DNA of 64,000 bases, taken from the NCBI RefSeq assembly GCF_045862395.1, contig NZ_AP023087.1, positions 3,720,001 to 3,784,000 on the forward strand, written 5' to 3'. The notes beneath the pieces are model-generated. The model ran no database searches and had not been told where the DNA came from. It saw only the letters and a list, made by a program, of their open reading frames with translations. Numbering within the stretch: the first letter of the stretch is position 1; the number at the start of each line of letters is the position of its first letter. Below are positions 46,754-54,317 of this stretch, piece by piece. The translations under genes and the position numbers were made by a program. Source of the DNA: Marinicellulosiphila megalodicopiae (lineage in GTDB: Bacteria > Pseudomonadota > Gammaproteobacteria > Pseudomonadales > Natronospirillaceae).

Positions 46754-47365
46754 ATGTTAGGTCGCCACCTTTACTTTTTAAAAAAACAGATATTCGTATC
46801 TGTTTTTTTTTGCAAAGCACTTCTATTTACAAGTATTTCTTATTCTATTGAAGTAGACCAAGCTCTATTAAACACCCTTAAAGAATCCAATTTAGAACAC
46901 ACTGAGGATGTGAAGTTTAATGCGTTTTTGTGGTTAAACATTATGGAGCATAACATCAAAAAGTATTTTCCAGATGAAGACAAACGACAAGATTTTTTAA
47001 AATTGGTTTACCAAGAAGCCACTCGAGCAAACCTTCCACCTGAATTAGTATTAGCTGTTATCCACACTGAAAGTGGATTTAAACGCACTGCATTATCTAC
47101 AGCAGGAGCATTAGGTTATATGCAAATTATGCATTTTTGGCTTGAAGAACTGGATCGACCAAAAGACAATTTATTTAATACACAAACCAATTTACGTTTT
47201 GGTTGTACCATTCTTGCACATTATTTAAAAATTGAAAAAGGCAATTTAACCCGTGCTTTGGGCCGCTATAATGGCAGCCTTGGCAAACTTAAATATCCTA
47301 ATAAAGTTTTAAAATACTGGCGCCATTATTGGTATTACGGTGAATTTGAAGATTTAATTTATTAA
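46754..47365 (+). CDS. Lytic transglycosylase, SLT type
   Basis: A 203-residue exported peptidoglycan lytic transglycosylase. A signal peptide (about residues 8-31) is followed by an alpha-helical spacer and a small SLT domain. The catalytic Glu106 is in AVIHTESGFK, followed by GALGYMQIM and a LRFGCTILAHYL helix and the RYNGS motif. It cleaves the glycan strands of the cell wall in the periplasm. The ATG begins 4 bases after the HU stop. Codons 9-20 coincide with the strong terminator hairpin of the HU gene, so most HU transcripts should end before this gene is expressed. Confidence 0.88.
   Translation: MLGRHLYFLKKQIFVSVFFCKALLFTSISYSIEVDQALLNTLKESNLEHTEDVKFNAFLWLNIMEHNIKKYFPDEDKRQDFLKLVYQEATRANLPPELVLAVIHTESGFKRTALSTAGALGYMQIMHFWLEELDRPKDNLFNTQTNLRFGCTILAHYLKIEKGNLTRALGRYNGSLGKLKYPNKVLKYWRHYWYYGEFEDLIY
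46779..46811 (+). terminator. Rho-independent terminator overlapping the start of the transglycosylase gene
   Basis: AAAAAACAGATA – TTCG – TATCTGTTTTTTTT: a stable UUCG-type loop stem plus a T run, 30 bases after the HU stop and within the transglycosylase signal-peptide codons. Confidence 0.85.
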
Positions 47366-47378
47366 TTAACAGGCATTA

Positions 47379-47765
47379 TTACTGAACTTGTTTTTTTAAT
47401 TGCTCAAACAATGCACGTTTTTGATCTTCTGGTAATTCTGGTTTAGTTTGCACATCAGGTGTTAACGAGGACACATCCCAATTAGTTGTAACAGATGAAT
47501 TATCGTGTAACGAGCTGACATCTAAATCTACTTGCACAGTTGAATTACCCAGATTAACGTCGACTTTAGGATTATCCGTGGTTGTATTTTTTTCAAGCAA
47601 GGACTGTAAATAAGCCAAAGCCTCTTCATTACCGTCCCAACTTGGATGATCAGGCTCCATCGATTCCAGCCTACCCTCTAATTTTTTAATGAATCCAATA
47701 ATAGTTTGTGTATCAGGTTTATTTTGTAAAACCCATTGTTTAGCTGAATTAGCATTGGTTGACAT
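47379..47765 (-). CDS. Hypothetical protein
   Basis: A 128-residue soluble protein without a recognised family. It contains a helix-rich first half (IIGFIKKLEGRLESMEPDHPSWDGNEEALAYLQSLLEK), then a repetitive beta-like middle (VDVNLGNSTVQVDLDVSSL, TNWDVSSL) and a charged C-terminal helix (PEDQKRALFEQLKKQ). It is convergent with the transglycosylase gene. A real gene is supported by its frame, size and uninterrupted composition, but function is unknown. Confidence 0.55.
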   Translation of the reverse strand: MSTNANSAKQWVLQNKPDTQTIIGFIKKLEGRLESMEPDHPSWDGNEEALAYLQSLLEKNTTTDNPKVDVNLGNSTVQVDLDVSSLHDNSSVTTNWDVSSLTPDVQTKPELPEDQKRALFEQLKKQVQ

Positions 47766-47842
47766 AATGACTCTCTAATAAATATTCTATTTTTCCCGCT
47801 TAGGATTTCAACATTACAAATTAAACGATTAAAATGACAGAC

Positions 47843-47873
47843 ATAAAAAAACGAGGACAACCTCGTTTTAATT
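47843..47873 (-). terminator. Rho-independent terminator
   Basis: On the minus strand AAAACGAGG – TTGT – CCTCGTTTTTTT, downstream of the 48515-47910 gene. Confidence 0.88.
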
Positions 47874-47909
47874 AATAATCTAGTTTACTACAGCAAATTC
47901 AAACTCTCA

Positions 47910-48515
47910 TTAAAAAGTCGTTCTAACCTCACCTGCTATGGCTTTTAATTCTTTTAATTTATCTGTAATAGAATTTTGAATGCCTTTTTTCTCAAATTCA
48001 GACAAGTGTGTTAATTCATCTAATTTAATTCGGTGTAAATGCATACAAGGCGTGCCAGAGTTAAATTCGCGTAAATCTCCTTTTATTAATATCGGTAAAA
48101 AAGGATCCGCTGTATTTTGAGATTGCAAAATCTTATCAATTGCTTGCTCAAATGGAATCGGTGCTGGCTGCACTTTTTTATTTTTATATCGAACTACAAG
48201 ATATAAACCAGACTTACCAATGGTTTCACCTGGAATCACATGAAGCCCCGTATCACGAATACAATCATTTGAAACACTATGGAACGTATCATGAAAAGCA
48301 TAAGGGTTTGGCAGTATCACCATTTTTTCCACATCTTCATTAGGGAAATTAATGGTGTAATTTGTATAAATTTGCTCAATGGATGCAGAATATATACAAA
48401 GTTTGGATTCAAAAATCATGACAAAATCAGCAGCTTTCTTGCGCTGATTAATAGAGTCAAAACTCCACTCTAGATCTCTATTACTCATTGAATCATTTAC
48501 ACTCATATCATTCAC
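47910..48515 (-). CDS. Hypothetical protein
   Basis: A 201-residue soluble protein of no family I recognise. No signal peptide or membrane helix. Start at 48515 (MNDMSVNDS) follows an AAGGTGAAT ribosome-site region. The sequence mixes beta segments (LYLVVRYKNKK, FLPILIKGDLREF) with a C-terminal helix. It has its own terminator and a divergent upstream region shared with tesB. Confidence 0.6.
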   Translation of the reverse strand: MNDMSVNDSMSNRDLEWSFDSINQRKKAADFVMIFESKLCIYSASIEQIYTNYTINFPNEDVEKMVILPNPYAFHDTFHSVSNDCIRDTGLHVIPGETIGKSGLYLVVRYKNKKVQPAPIPFEQAIDKILQSQNTADPFLPILIKGDLREFNSGTPCMHLHRIKLDELTHLSEFEKKGIQNSITDKLKELKAIAGEVRTTF

Positions 48516-48699
48516 CTTACTTGGTAATTCATGTCTTGACGTTAATATTAACTTGTTTTTATTTTCTTTCCATAGCCAAATTTCAAGGCTGTGATAAGCA
48601 TCTTTATTATTATGCTACTGGTACACATTTGACGACTAACATTACATAATTCGTCTACAATTTAACAGTAATAACTTTATTAAAAGTAGCATTTTAAAC

Positions 48700-49560
48700 A
48701 TGAAATCTGTATCAAAACTTGTAAATCTCATCAAATTAGAACAATTAGGTAACACTCAGTTACATTTTAAGGGTGAATCTGAAGATTTAGGCTTCCCCAA
48801 AGTATTTGGTGGCCAAGTGATTGCTCAAGCATTAAGCGCGGCATGTCAAACCGTTAAAGATCGAGACCCGCATTCTTTGCATGCCTATTTTATACGGCCA
48901 GGCGATGTAAATTTACCCATTGAATATGAAGTAGAAGCAGTACGAGATGGCAGAAGTTTTTCAGTTCGCCAAGTAAAAGCCACACAAAAAGGTGTCACTA
49001 TTTTAACAATGACGGCTTCTTTCCAACAGTTTCAACAGGGATGTGAGCATCAAACCAGTATGCCGAATGTGCCACCTCCAGAAGTATTAACCCCCATTAG
49101 CGAACTTTATGAACAGCACAAAGAAGAAATCCCCCCTCAAATTCGTGAGCGCATACTATCACCAAAACCTATTGAATTCAGAATAGTGGAATCACAAAAT
49201 CCCTTTCGCCCTAAACATACAATTGCAAAACGCCATATGTGGATTCGCTCAACAAGCAAATTACCCGATGACCCATTAATTCACCAATGCATGCTTGCTT
49301 ATACCTCAGATTATGGATTCTTAGAAACGGCATTAATGCCTCACGGTTTATCGATTTTGCATCCAAAGCTTACCATCGCAAGTCTTGACCATGCTATTTG
49401 GTTTCATCGTCCGTTTCGTTTAGATGAATGGTTGTTATATGTTGCAGACAGCCCTAGCGCACAAAACGCCAGAGGTTTTGTGCGGGGTGAAATTTTTAAT
49501 CAACAAAAAGAATTAGTAGCATCCATTGCTCAAGAAGGCATGTTTCGAGTCAAAGATTAA
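48700..49560 (+). CDS. tesB: Acyl-CoA thioesterase II
   Basis: A 286-residue double-hotdog thioesterase that hydrolyses acyl-CoA to free acid and CoA. Diagnostic segments: FGGQVIAQALSAACQTV, HSLHAYFIRPGD, SFSVRQVKATQKG and the second-half block ASLDHAIWFHRPFRLDEWLLY followed by SPSAQNARGFVRG and QEGMFRV. The catalytic Asp (SLDHA), Thr/Ser and Gln (QEG) positions are kept. Its TAA shares the palindrome TTAA with the convergent response-regulator stop. Confidence 0.95.
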   Translation: MKSVSKLVNLIKLEQLGNTQLHFKGESEDLGFPKVFGGQVIAQALSAACQTVKDRDPHSLHAYFIRPGDVNLPIEYEVEAVRDGRSFSVRQVKATQKGVTILTMTASFQQFQQGCEHQTSMPNVPPPEVLTPISELYEQHKEEIPPQIRERILSPKPIEFRIVESQNPFRPKHTIAKRHMWIRSTSKLPDDPLIHQCMLAYTSDYGFLETALMPHGLSILHPKLTIASLDHAIWFHRPFRLDEWLLYVADSPSAQNARGFVRGEIFNQQKELVASIAQEGMFRVKD

Positions 49561-50231
49561 GCGTCGGCGAATAAGTAACCCGCATTTCGTACTGTTTTAA
49601 TTCGCTTAGGTGTATCTAATTTACTGCGTAACATTGAAATAGTGATATCAATTTTTCGATTTTGCCCATCGTATTCGATGCCGCGTAAACTTTTAAAAAT
49701 ACTTTCACGAGACATAACAAATCCTGCATTTTGCGCTAAATACCAAAGCAACTCATATTCTGGATTAGAAATTTCAACAGGCTCACCTTTTACAACTAAA
49801 GAACGATTACCACTATTAATGATTAAATCACCGAACTTTAATACATCAGCAGATTGTTTCGGGTTGTTAGCGCTTCTTCTTAATACTGCTTTAATCCGAG
49901 CCAAAATCAATCTAGGCTGGGCACTTTTCGAAATATAATCATCAGCGCCTAATTCAAGTCCCAAAATTTGCTCAATTTGATCGTCTCTTGATGAAAATAA
50001 AATGATCGACTGGCTATACTTACCGTGTAATCTGCGACAAACTTCAAACCCATCACAACTTGGAAGCACTGCTTCCAGAAGCACTAGATCCGGCTGAGTT
50101 TTAATAATTAATTCTATCGCTTCGATTCCATCATGCACTAACTGTGTTCGAAATCCTTGTGATTCAAGATAGGAGCCCGTTATTTGAGCTAATTGCTTGT
50201 CGCCTTCTACGATTATTACTTTCTTTTGCAT
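49557..50231 (-). CDS. Atypical OmpR/PhoB-family response regulator
   Basis: A 224-residue regulator: receiver domain (about 1-120) and winged-helix DNA-binding domain (about 128-222, ending ITISMLRSKL…VRNAGYLF). The phospho-acceptor position, normally Asp in LLDxxLP, is Glu53 (LLEAVLPSCDGFEV). The acidic pocket is EGD rather than EDD; the conserved Lys (ISKSAQP) remains. It is therefore unlikely to be activated by ordinary aspartyl phosphorylation. No histidine kinase gene is adjacent. Its position next to ppx/ppk1 suggests, but does not show, a role in phosphate control. Confidence 0.88.
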   Translation of the reverse strand: MQKKVIIVEGDKQLAQITGSYLESQGFRTQLVHDGIEAIELIIKTQPDLVLLEAVLPSCDGFEVCRRLHGKYSQSIILFSSRDDQIEQILGLELGADDYISKSAQPRLILARIKAVLRRSANNPKQSADVLKFGDLIINSGNRSLVVKGEPVEISNPEYELLWYLAQNAGFVMSRESIFKSLRGIEYDGQNRKIDITISMLRSKLDTPKRIKTVRNAGYLFADA

Positions 50232-50445
50232 ACTAACCTCACCATATTACATCATTAATCATCTCATATTGAGTTAATTATCTAGACGAACAGGATTGTA
50301 ATTGGCTTAGCATATGAATAACAAACTTTATTTCACAGATTGGGCAATAATATACAAAAATGGGCTCAATTCCCTCTGAGCTTATAGCAAATATTTATAA
50401 AAAGTTCCGTTTTAAACGCTCAATGTAGGATTGTTTCCAGTTTCT

Positions 50446-51984
50446 TTATATAGCTGTAAATTTTAAATTGATGCCTGCACTTTCAAAAAGGTCGATATGA
50501 TTTAATAAGTCCATTTGAAAAATAGTCTGTTTTTCAAACCAGGTTTGATCAAAAATCAACGATACTTCATTTTTATCTACTGTAATTTCAACTTTTTCTA
50601 ACCAAGTATCTTGCCTTGAAACGTTAAATAAAACAGCCAAGCGTAAAATCACAAGAATACGTAAATACGCTTTTTTATCAAACTGTTCATAAACGATGAC
50701 TTTTGTGCTGATTTTTTTACGCTGATTATTTAATAACTCCGCTAAAAACTTTTGTTGCTCTTGGTTAAAACCAGGCATGTCCACATTAGCAATGATATAA
50801 CCAGAATGTTTATGGTATTTTTTTGAATTAATATTTAACCCAACTTCGTGCAATAACGCCGCCCAATTTAACATCTGACTTAATTCATCGGATTCAATCT
50901 CCCACTGAGCAGCACATTGTTGATACAAATTTTTAGCAGTTTGTAATACACGAGCAGCTTGTTGGGTATCTACTTTATAGCGCGAAGACAAACTTTCAGC
51001 TGTGCGTTGACGAATATCAGTATTTTTTAAACGATCTTCCATTTCATAGAGCACACCATCGCGCAACCCAGAATCACTCACATCCATTTTATGAATATCT
51101 AGTTTATAAAATGCAGCCATTAAAATAGATAAACCCGCACAAAAAACCGCCCGGCGATCGTCACTTAAACCGGGTAAATTTAATGTGTCAGAATGATCAA
51201 GTTCACAACACCTTTTTTGAATTTCAATTAAGTCCTCCAAAGTAATATGGGTTCGATTTTCTTGACCACTGATTGCTTTGGTCACCGCTAAAATAGATTT
51301 AATAGAACCAGAAGTACCAATGCAATGATCCCAACCAACAATTTTGTAAAGTTGTACGTGAGGCTCAAGAGCTAATTGAGCATGCATAATGGCTCGGCGA
51401 AAACGCTGCATCGTGATATAACCGTCATCAAAAAAACGTTTATTAAAACTCACACACCCCATCGATAAGCTACGTAAAATATGTGGTGAAAATTCTTCAC
51501 CAATAATAAACTCAGTTGAGCCCCCACCAATATCCATTACTAATCGTTTACCCTGTTCGTGATGTGTGTGGGCCACACCAGAATAAATTAAACGCGCTTC
51601 TTCAAATCCGGAAATAACTTCAACAGGAAAGGGAAATATATCCAACGCCCTATGAATAAATTCATTGGCATTTACAGCCGTTCTTAAAGTATAGGTTGCC
51701 ACGATGCGAATTTTATCAGGATGAAATCCATCAATATTGCCTTTGATATTTTCTAAGGCTGTTAAACCTTTTACGATGGATTCTTCAGATAACATTTTAT
51801 TTTTATCTAACCCATTTGCCATTCGCACTTTTTGTTTGACTCGATGCAAAATCTGCACACTATCATCAACAATTCTTGCCACTACTAAGTGAAAGCTGTT
51901 TGATCCAATATCTAAAGCGGCGACATTTACTGCTTTAGAAGGATCGTTACTTTCTAACTCGACAATTTTGTTGTTTTCACTCAT
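50446..51984 (-). CDS. ppx: Exopolyphosphatase (Ppx/GppA family)
   Basis: A 512-residue enzyme of the ASKHA fold that releases phosphate from polyphosphate ends (or hydrolyses pppGpp). The N-terminal phosphate-binding sequence AALDIGSNSFHLVVARI, the second motif VMDIGGGSTEF, and the Arg/Glu pocket (TLRTAVNANEF, SGFEEARLIYSGV) are present. The C-terminal half is the helical HD-like domain (WAALLHEVGLNINSKKYHKHSGYII). It lies 20 bases downstream of ppk1 in the same direction, forming the usual ppk-ppx operon. Confidence 0.95.
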   Translation of the reverse strand: MSENNKIVELESNDPSKAVNVAALDIGSNSFHLVVARIVDDSVQILHRVKQKVRMANGLDKNKMLSEESIVKGLTALENIKGNIDGFHPDKIRIVATYTLRTAVNANEFIHRALDIFPFPVEVISGFEEARLIYSGVAHTHHEQGKRLVMDIGGGSTEFIIGEEFSPHILRSLSMGCVSFNKRFFDDGYITMQRFRRAIMHAQLALEPHVQLYKIVGWDHCIGTSGSIKSILAVTKAISGQENRTHITLEDLIEIQKRCCELDHSDTLNLPGLSDDRRAVFCAGLSILMAAFYKLDIHKMDVSDSGLRDGVLYEMEDRLKNTDIRQRTAESLSSRYKVDTQQAARVLQTAKNLYQQCAAQWEIESDELSQMLNWAALLHEVGLNINSKKYHKHSGYIIANVDMPGFNQEQQKFLAELLNNQRKKISTKVIVYEQFDKKAYLRILVILRLAVLFNVSRQDTWLEKVEITVDKNEVSLIFDQTWFEKQTIFQMDLLNHIDLFESAGINLKFTAI

Positions 51985-52004
51985 AAGGATTCACTTTTTC
52001 AAAG

Positions 52005-54101
52005 TTACATTTTTTGTTTGTTTGATTCTAATTTTTTTAAATAATCATAAATTTCCAATTGAGATCGAAGCTTTTTACGATTACCTCGAAGCACATATTG
52101 GTTTTTTTGTTCTACATCTATTACTCGAGCTTTTAAAGTGTCTTTAAATTGAATATGCAAAATATTTAAAATATTTTGTTTAATATCAGGATCATAAATT
52201 GGACAACCGACTTCTACTCGATGATCCATATTACGTGTCATCCAATCAGCTGAAGAAATAAACACTTTGTTTTCACCATTATTTTCAAACACCATAATTC
52301 TTGGATGCTCTAAAAAACGATCCACAATGCTGATAATTGAAATATTTTCACTTAAGCCTTTTACTCCAGGCAATAGTGAGCAAATACCACGGACGATCAT
52401 TTTTATTTTCACCCCCGCTTGGCTAGCTTTATACAATTCATCAATTAATCGAGTGTCTACTAAATTATTTAATTTAATAATAATACCTGATTTTAAGCCT
52501 TCTTTAGCATGCTGAATTTCTTGACGAATTAACAATGAAATTTTTGCTCGGCTATTTAACGGAGATAAAATTAAATGCTTAAATTTATGACGCAAATATG
52601 GTGCTTGAATAAATTCAAATACGTTTACCGCTTCTTCACCTAACTCTTGATTGCATGTAAACAAACTCATATCTGTATAAATTTTGGCTGTTTTTTCATT
52701 AAAATTACCAGTACCAAAATGCACGTAACGAATGATCTTTCCTTTTTCTTCGCGTGACACCACACACAATTTACAATGTACTTTTAAAGAAGGGATACCA
52801 AATACCACTTTAATACCCGCATCTTTCATTTTTTTAGCCCATTGGATATTATTTTCTTCATCAAATCTGGCGCGTAATTCAACAAGTACCGTTACGGTTT
52901 TTCCATTATCTACCGCATCAATTAATGAATTAATAATTCGAGAATTTTTTGCCACTCGATAAATATTGATCCGAATATGTTTTACACTTGGGTCAAACGC
53001 GGCTTGTCTTACAAACTCAGTAAAATGCACATAACGATGATAAGGATAATGCAGTAAAATATCTTTATGTTTAATTGCATCAAAAACCGTATCAAAATCC
53101 GTAAAATCTTTTGTACTGATCGCAGGTAAATGCGGATTTTCTAAATAGTCACGTCCCTCGTTAGGAAATCCAATAAAGTCTTTAAAGTTACGATAACTCC
53201 CCCCTGGAATCATGCCATCAATATTTGAAAGCTTTAAGCGTCGTTTTAAATAATGCAACATTTCGTCAGGCATATTGCCATCATAGTTAATTCGTACAGG
53301 CTCTGCACTTAATCGCTGTTTCATGCTCAATGACATTTTTTCCACGTAACTTTCATCAATTTCATCATTGATAGAATATTCAGAATCTCGTGTCATTTGA
53401 AAGGAGTAAGATTCGATAGTGTCAAATTCAACGAACCCTTTAAAAATTTGTGTCAGACATAATTTAACAATGTCATCCAATAATATGATGTGTTTTTGTT
53501 TTCGTGATTTTAATGGTGGAATAACAACAAAACGAGATAATTGATGAGAAGGCACTTCAATCACTGCATATTTTGTTGCTTTGTCTGCAATATGCAGTGC
53601 AACAAATAAATATGTCGAGTTATCATTTAATCGAGAAACTAAATCAACTTTATTATGTAATAAAACAGGGGCGATATGCCTGAGTACTTTGTCACTAAAA
53701 TAATATCGAACCCAATCCGTTTGGTATTCGCTTAATTCGTTTTGAGTATCGATACAAATATTATATCGCTTTAATACTTTCACAATATCGAAATAGATAC
53801 CTTCGAATTCTTGAGTCTGTTGTACTACTTTATTTTGGATGTCTTCCATTACATGCTTACGTAATTGTGCTTTTTGTGCTTCACCTTTATTGCTTAAAAT
53901 TAAAATTTCACGCTTAACTTCAGCAACACGCACGCGATAGAATTCATCTAAATTACTTGAATAAATCCCTAAAAAACGGATTCGTTCAATTATTGGGTTA
54001 TTTTTATCCCCCGCTTCTTGTAATACTCGCTGATTAAAAGATAACCAACTTAATTCTTTAGGGTAATATTTTTCTTGTTCGTCGATAGTTTGAATGGTCA
54101 T
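52005..54101 (-). CDS. ppk1: Polyphosphate kinase 1
   Basis: A 698-residue polyphosphate kinase that makes long-chain polyphosphate from ATP at the membrane. The start at 54101 (MTIQTIDEQEKYYPKELSWLSF) matches the family; an in-frame start 39 bases upstream is less likely. Landmarks: ELSWLSFNQRVLQEA, the catalytic phosphohistidine region KLCVVSREEKG…HFGTGNFNEKTAKIYTD and SADWMTRNMDHRVEVGCP. Together with ppx downstream it sets the cellular polyphosphate level. Confidence 0.96.
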   Translation of the reverse strand: MTIQTIDEQEKYYPKELSWLSFNQRVLQEAGDKNNPIIERIRFLGIYSSNLDEFYRVRVAEVKREILILSNKGEAQKAQLRKHVMEDIQNKVVQQTQEFEGIYFDIVKVLKRYNICIDTQNELSEYQTDWVRYYFSDKVLRHIAPVLLHNKVDLVSRLNDNSTYLFVALHIADKATKYAVIEVPSHQLSRFVVIPPLKSRKQKHIILLDDIVKLCLTQIFKGFVEFDTIESYSFQMTRDSEYSINDEIDESYVEKMSLSMKQRLSAEPVRINYDGNMPDEMLHYLKRRLKLSNIDGMIPGGSYRNFKDFIGFPNEGRDYLENPHLPAISTKDFTDFDTVFDAIKHKDILLHYPYHRYVHFTEFVRQAAFDPSVKHIRINIYRVAKNSRIINSLIDAVDNGKTVTVLVELRARFDEENNIQWAKKMKDAGIKVVFGIPSLKVHCKLCVVSREEKGKIIRYVHFGTGNFNEKTAKIYTDMSLFTCNQELGEEAVNVFEFIQAPYLRHKFKHLILSPLNSRAKISLLIRQEIQHAKEGLKSGIIIKLNNLVDTRLIDELYKASQAGVKIKMIVRGICSLLPGVKGLSENISIISIVDRFLEHPRIMVFENNGENKVFISSADWMTRNMDHRVEVGCPIYDPDIKQNILNILHIQFKDTLKARVIDVEQKNQYVLRGNRKKLRSQLEIYDYLKKLESNKQKM

Positions 54102-54221
54102 AGTATTCTGCACAATGTAAAAGTGTTCATGTTCGCACACGAATATTAAAGTTTATTGACATAAAAGCGTTTGTTAGACTATTCCTATCTTTTGCAATTT
54201 ACAATATCTACAGGACACTAA

Positions 54222-54250
54222 ACCAAAAAAAAGCGCCGAAGCGCTTTGTA
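54222..54250 (-). terminator. Rho-independent terminator of the CotH gene
   Basis: On the minus strand AAAGCGC – TTCG – GCGCTTT followed by eight T, about 70 bases after the CotH stop and upstream of ppk1. Confidence 0.88.
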
Positions 54251-54317
54251 TATGTGAGATTTAACAAACTAATTAATAATTATTCAGTTTCATTTGTTTT
54301 CTTGATATGTATTGAAA

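Noticed and set aside
46464..46820. 118-residue open frame on the minus strand
   Set aside because: It lies antisense to the HU gene and crosses its terminator; the HU frame is clearly real.
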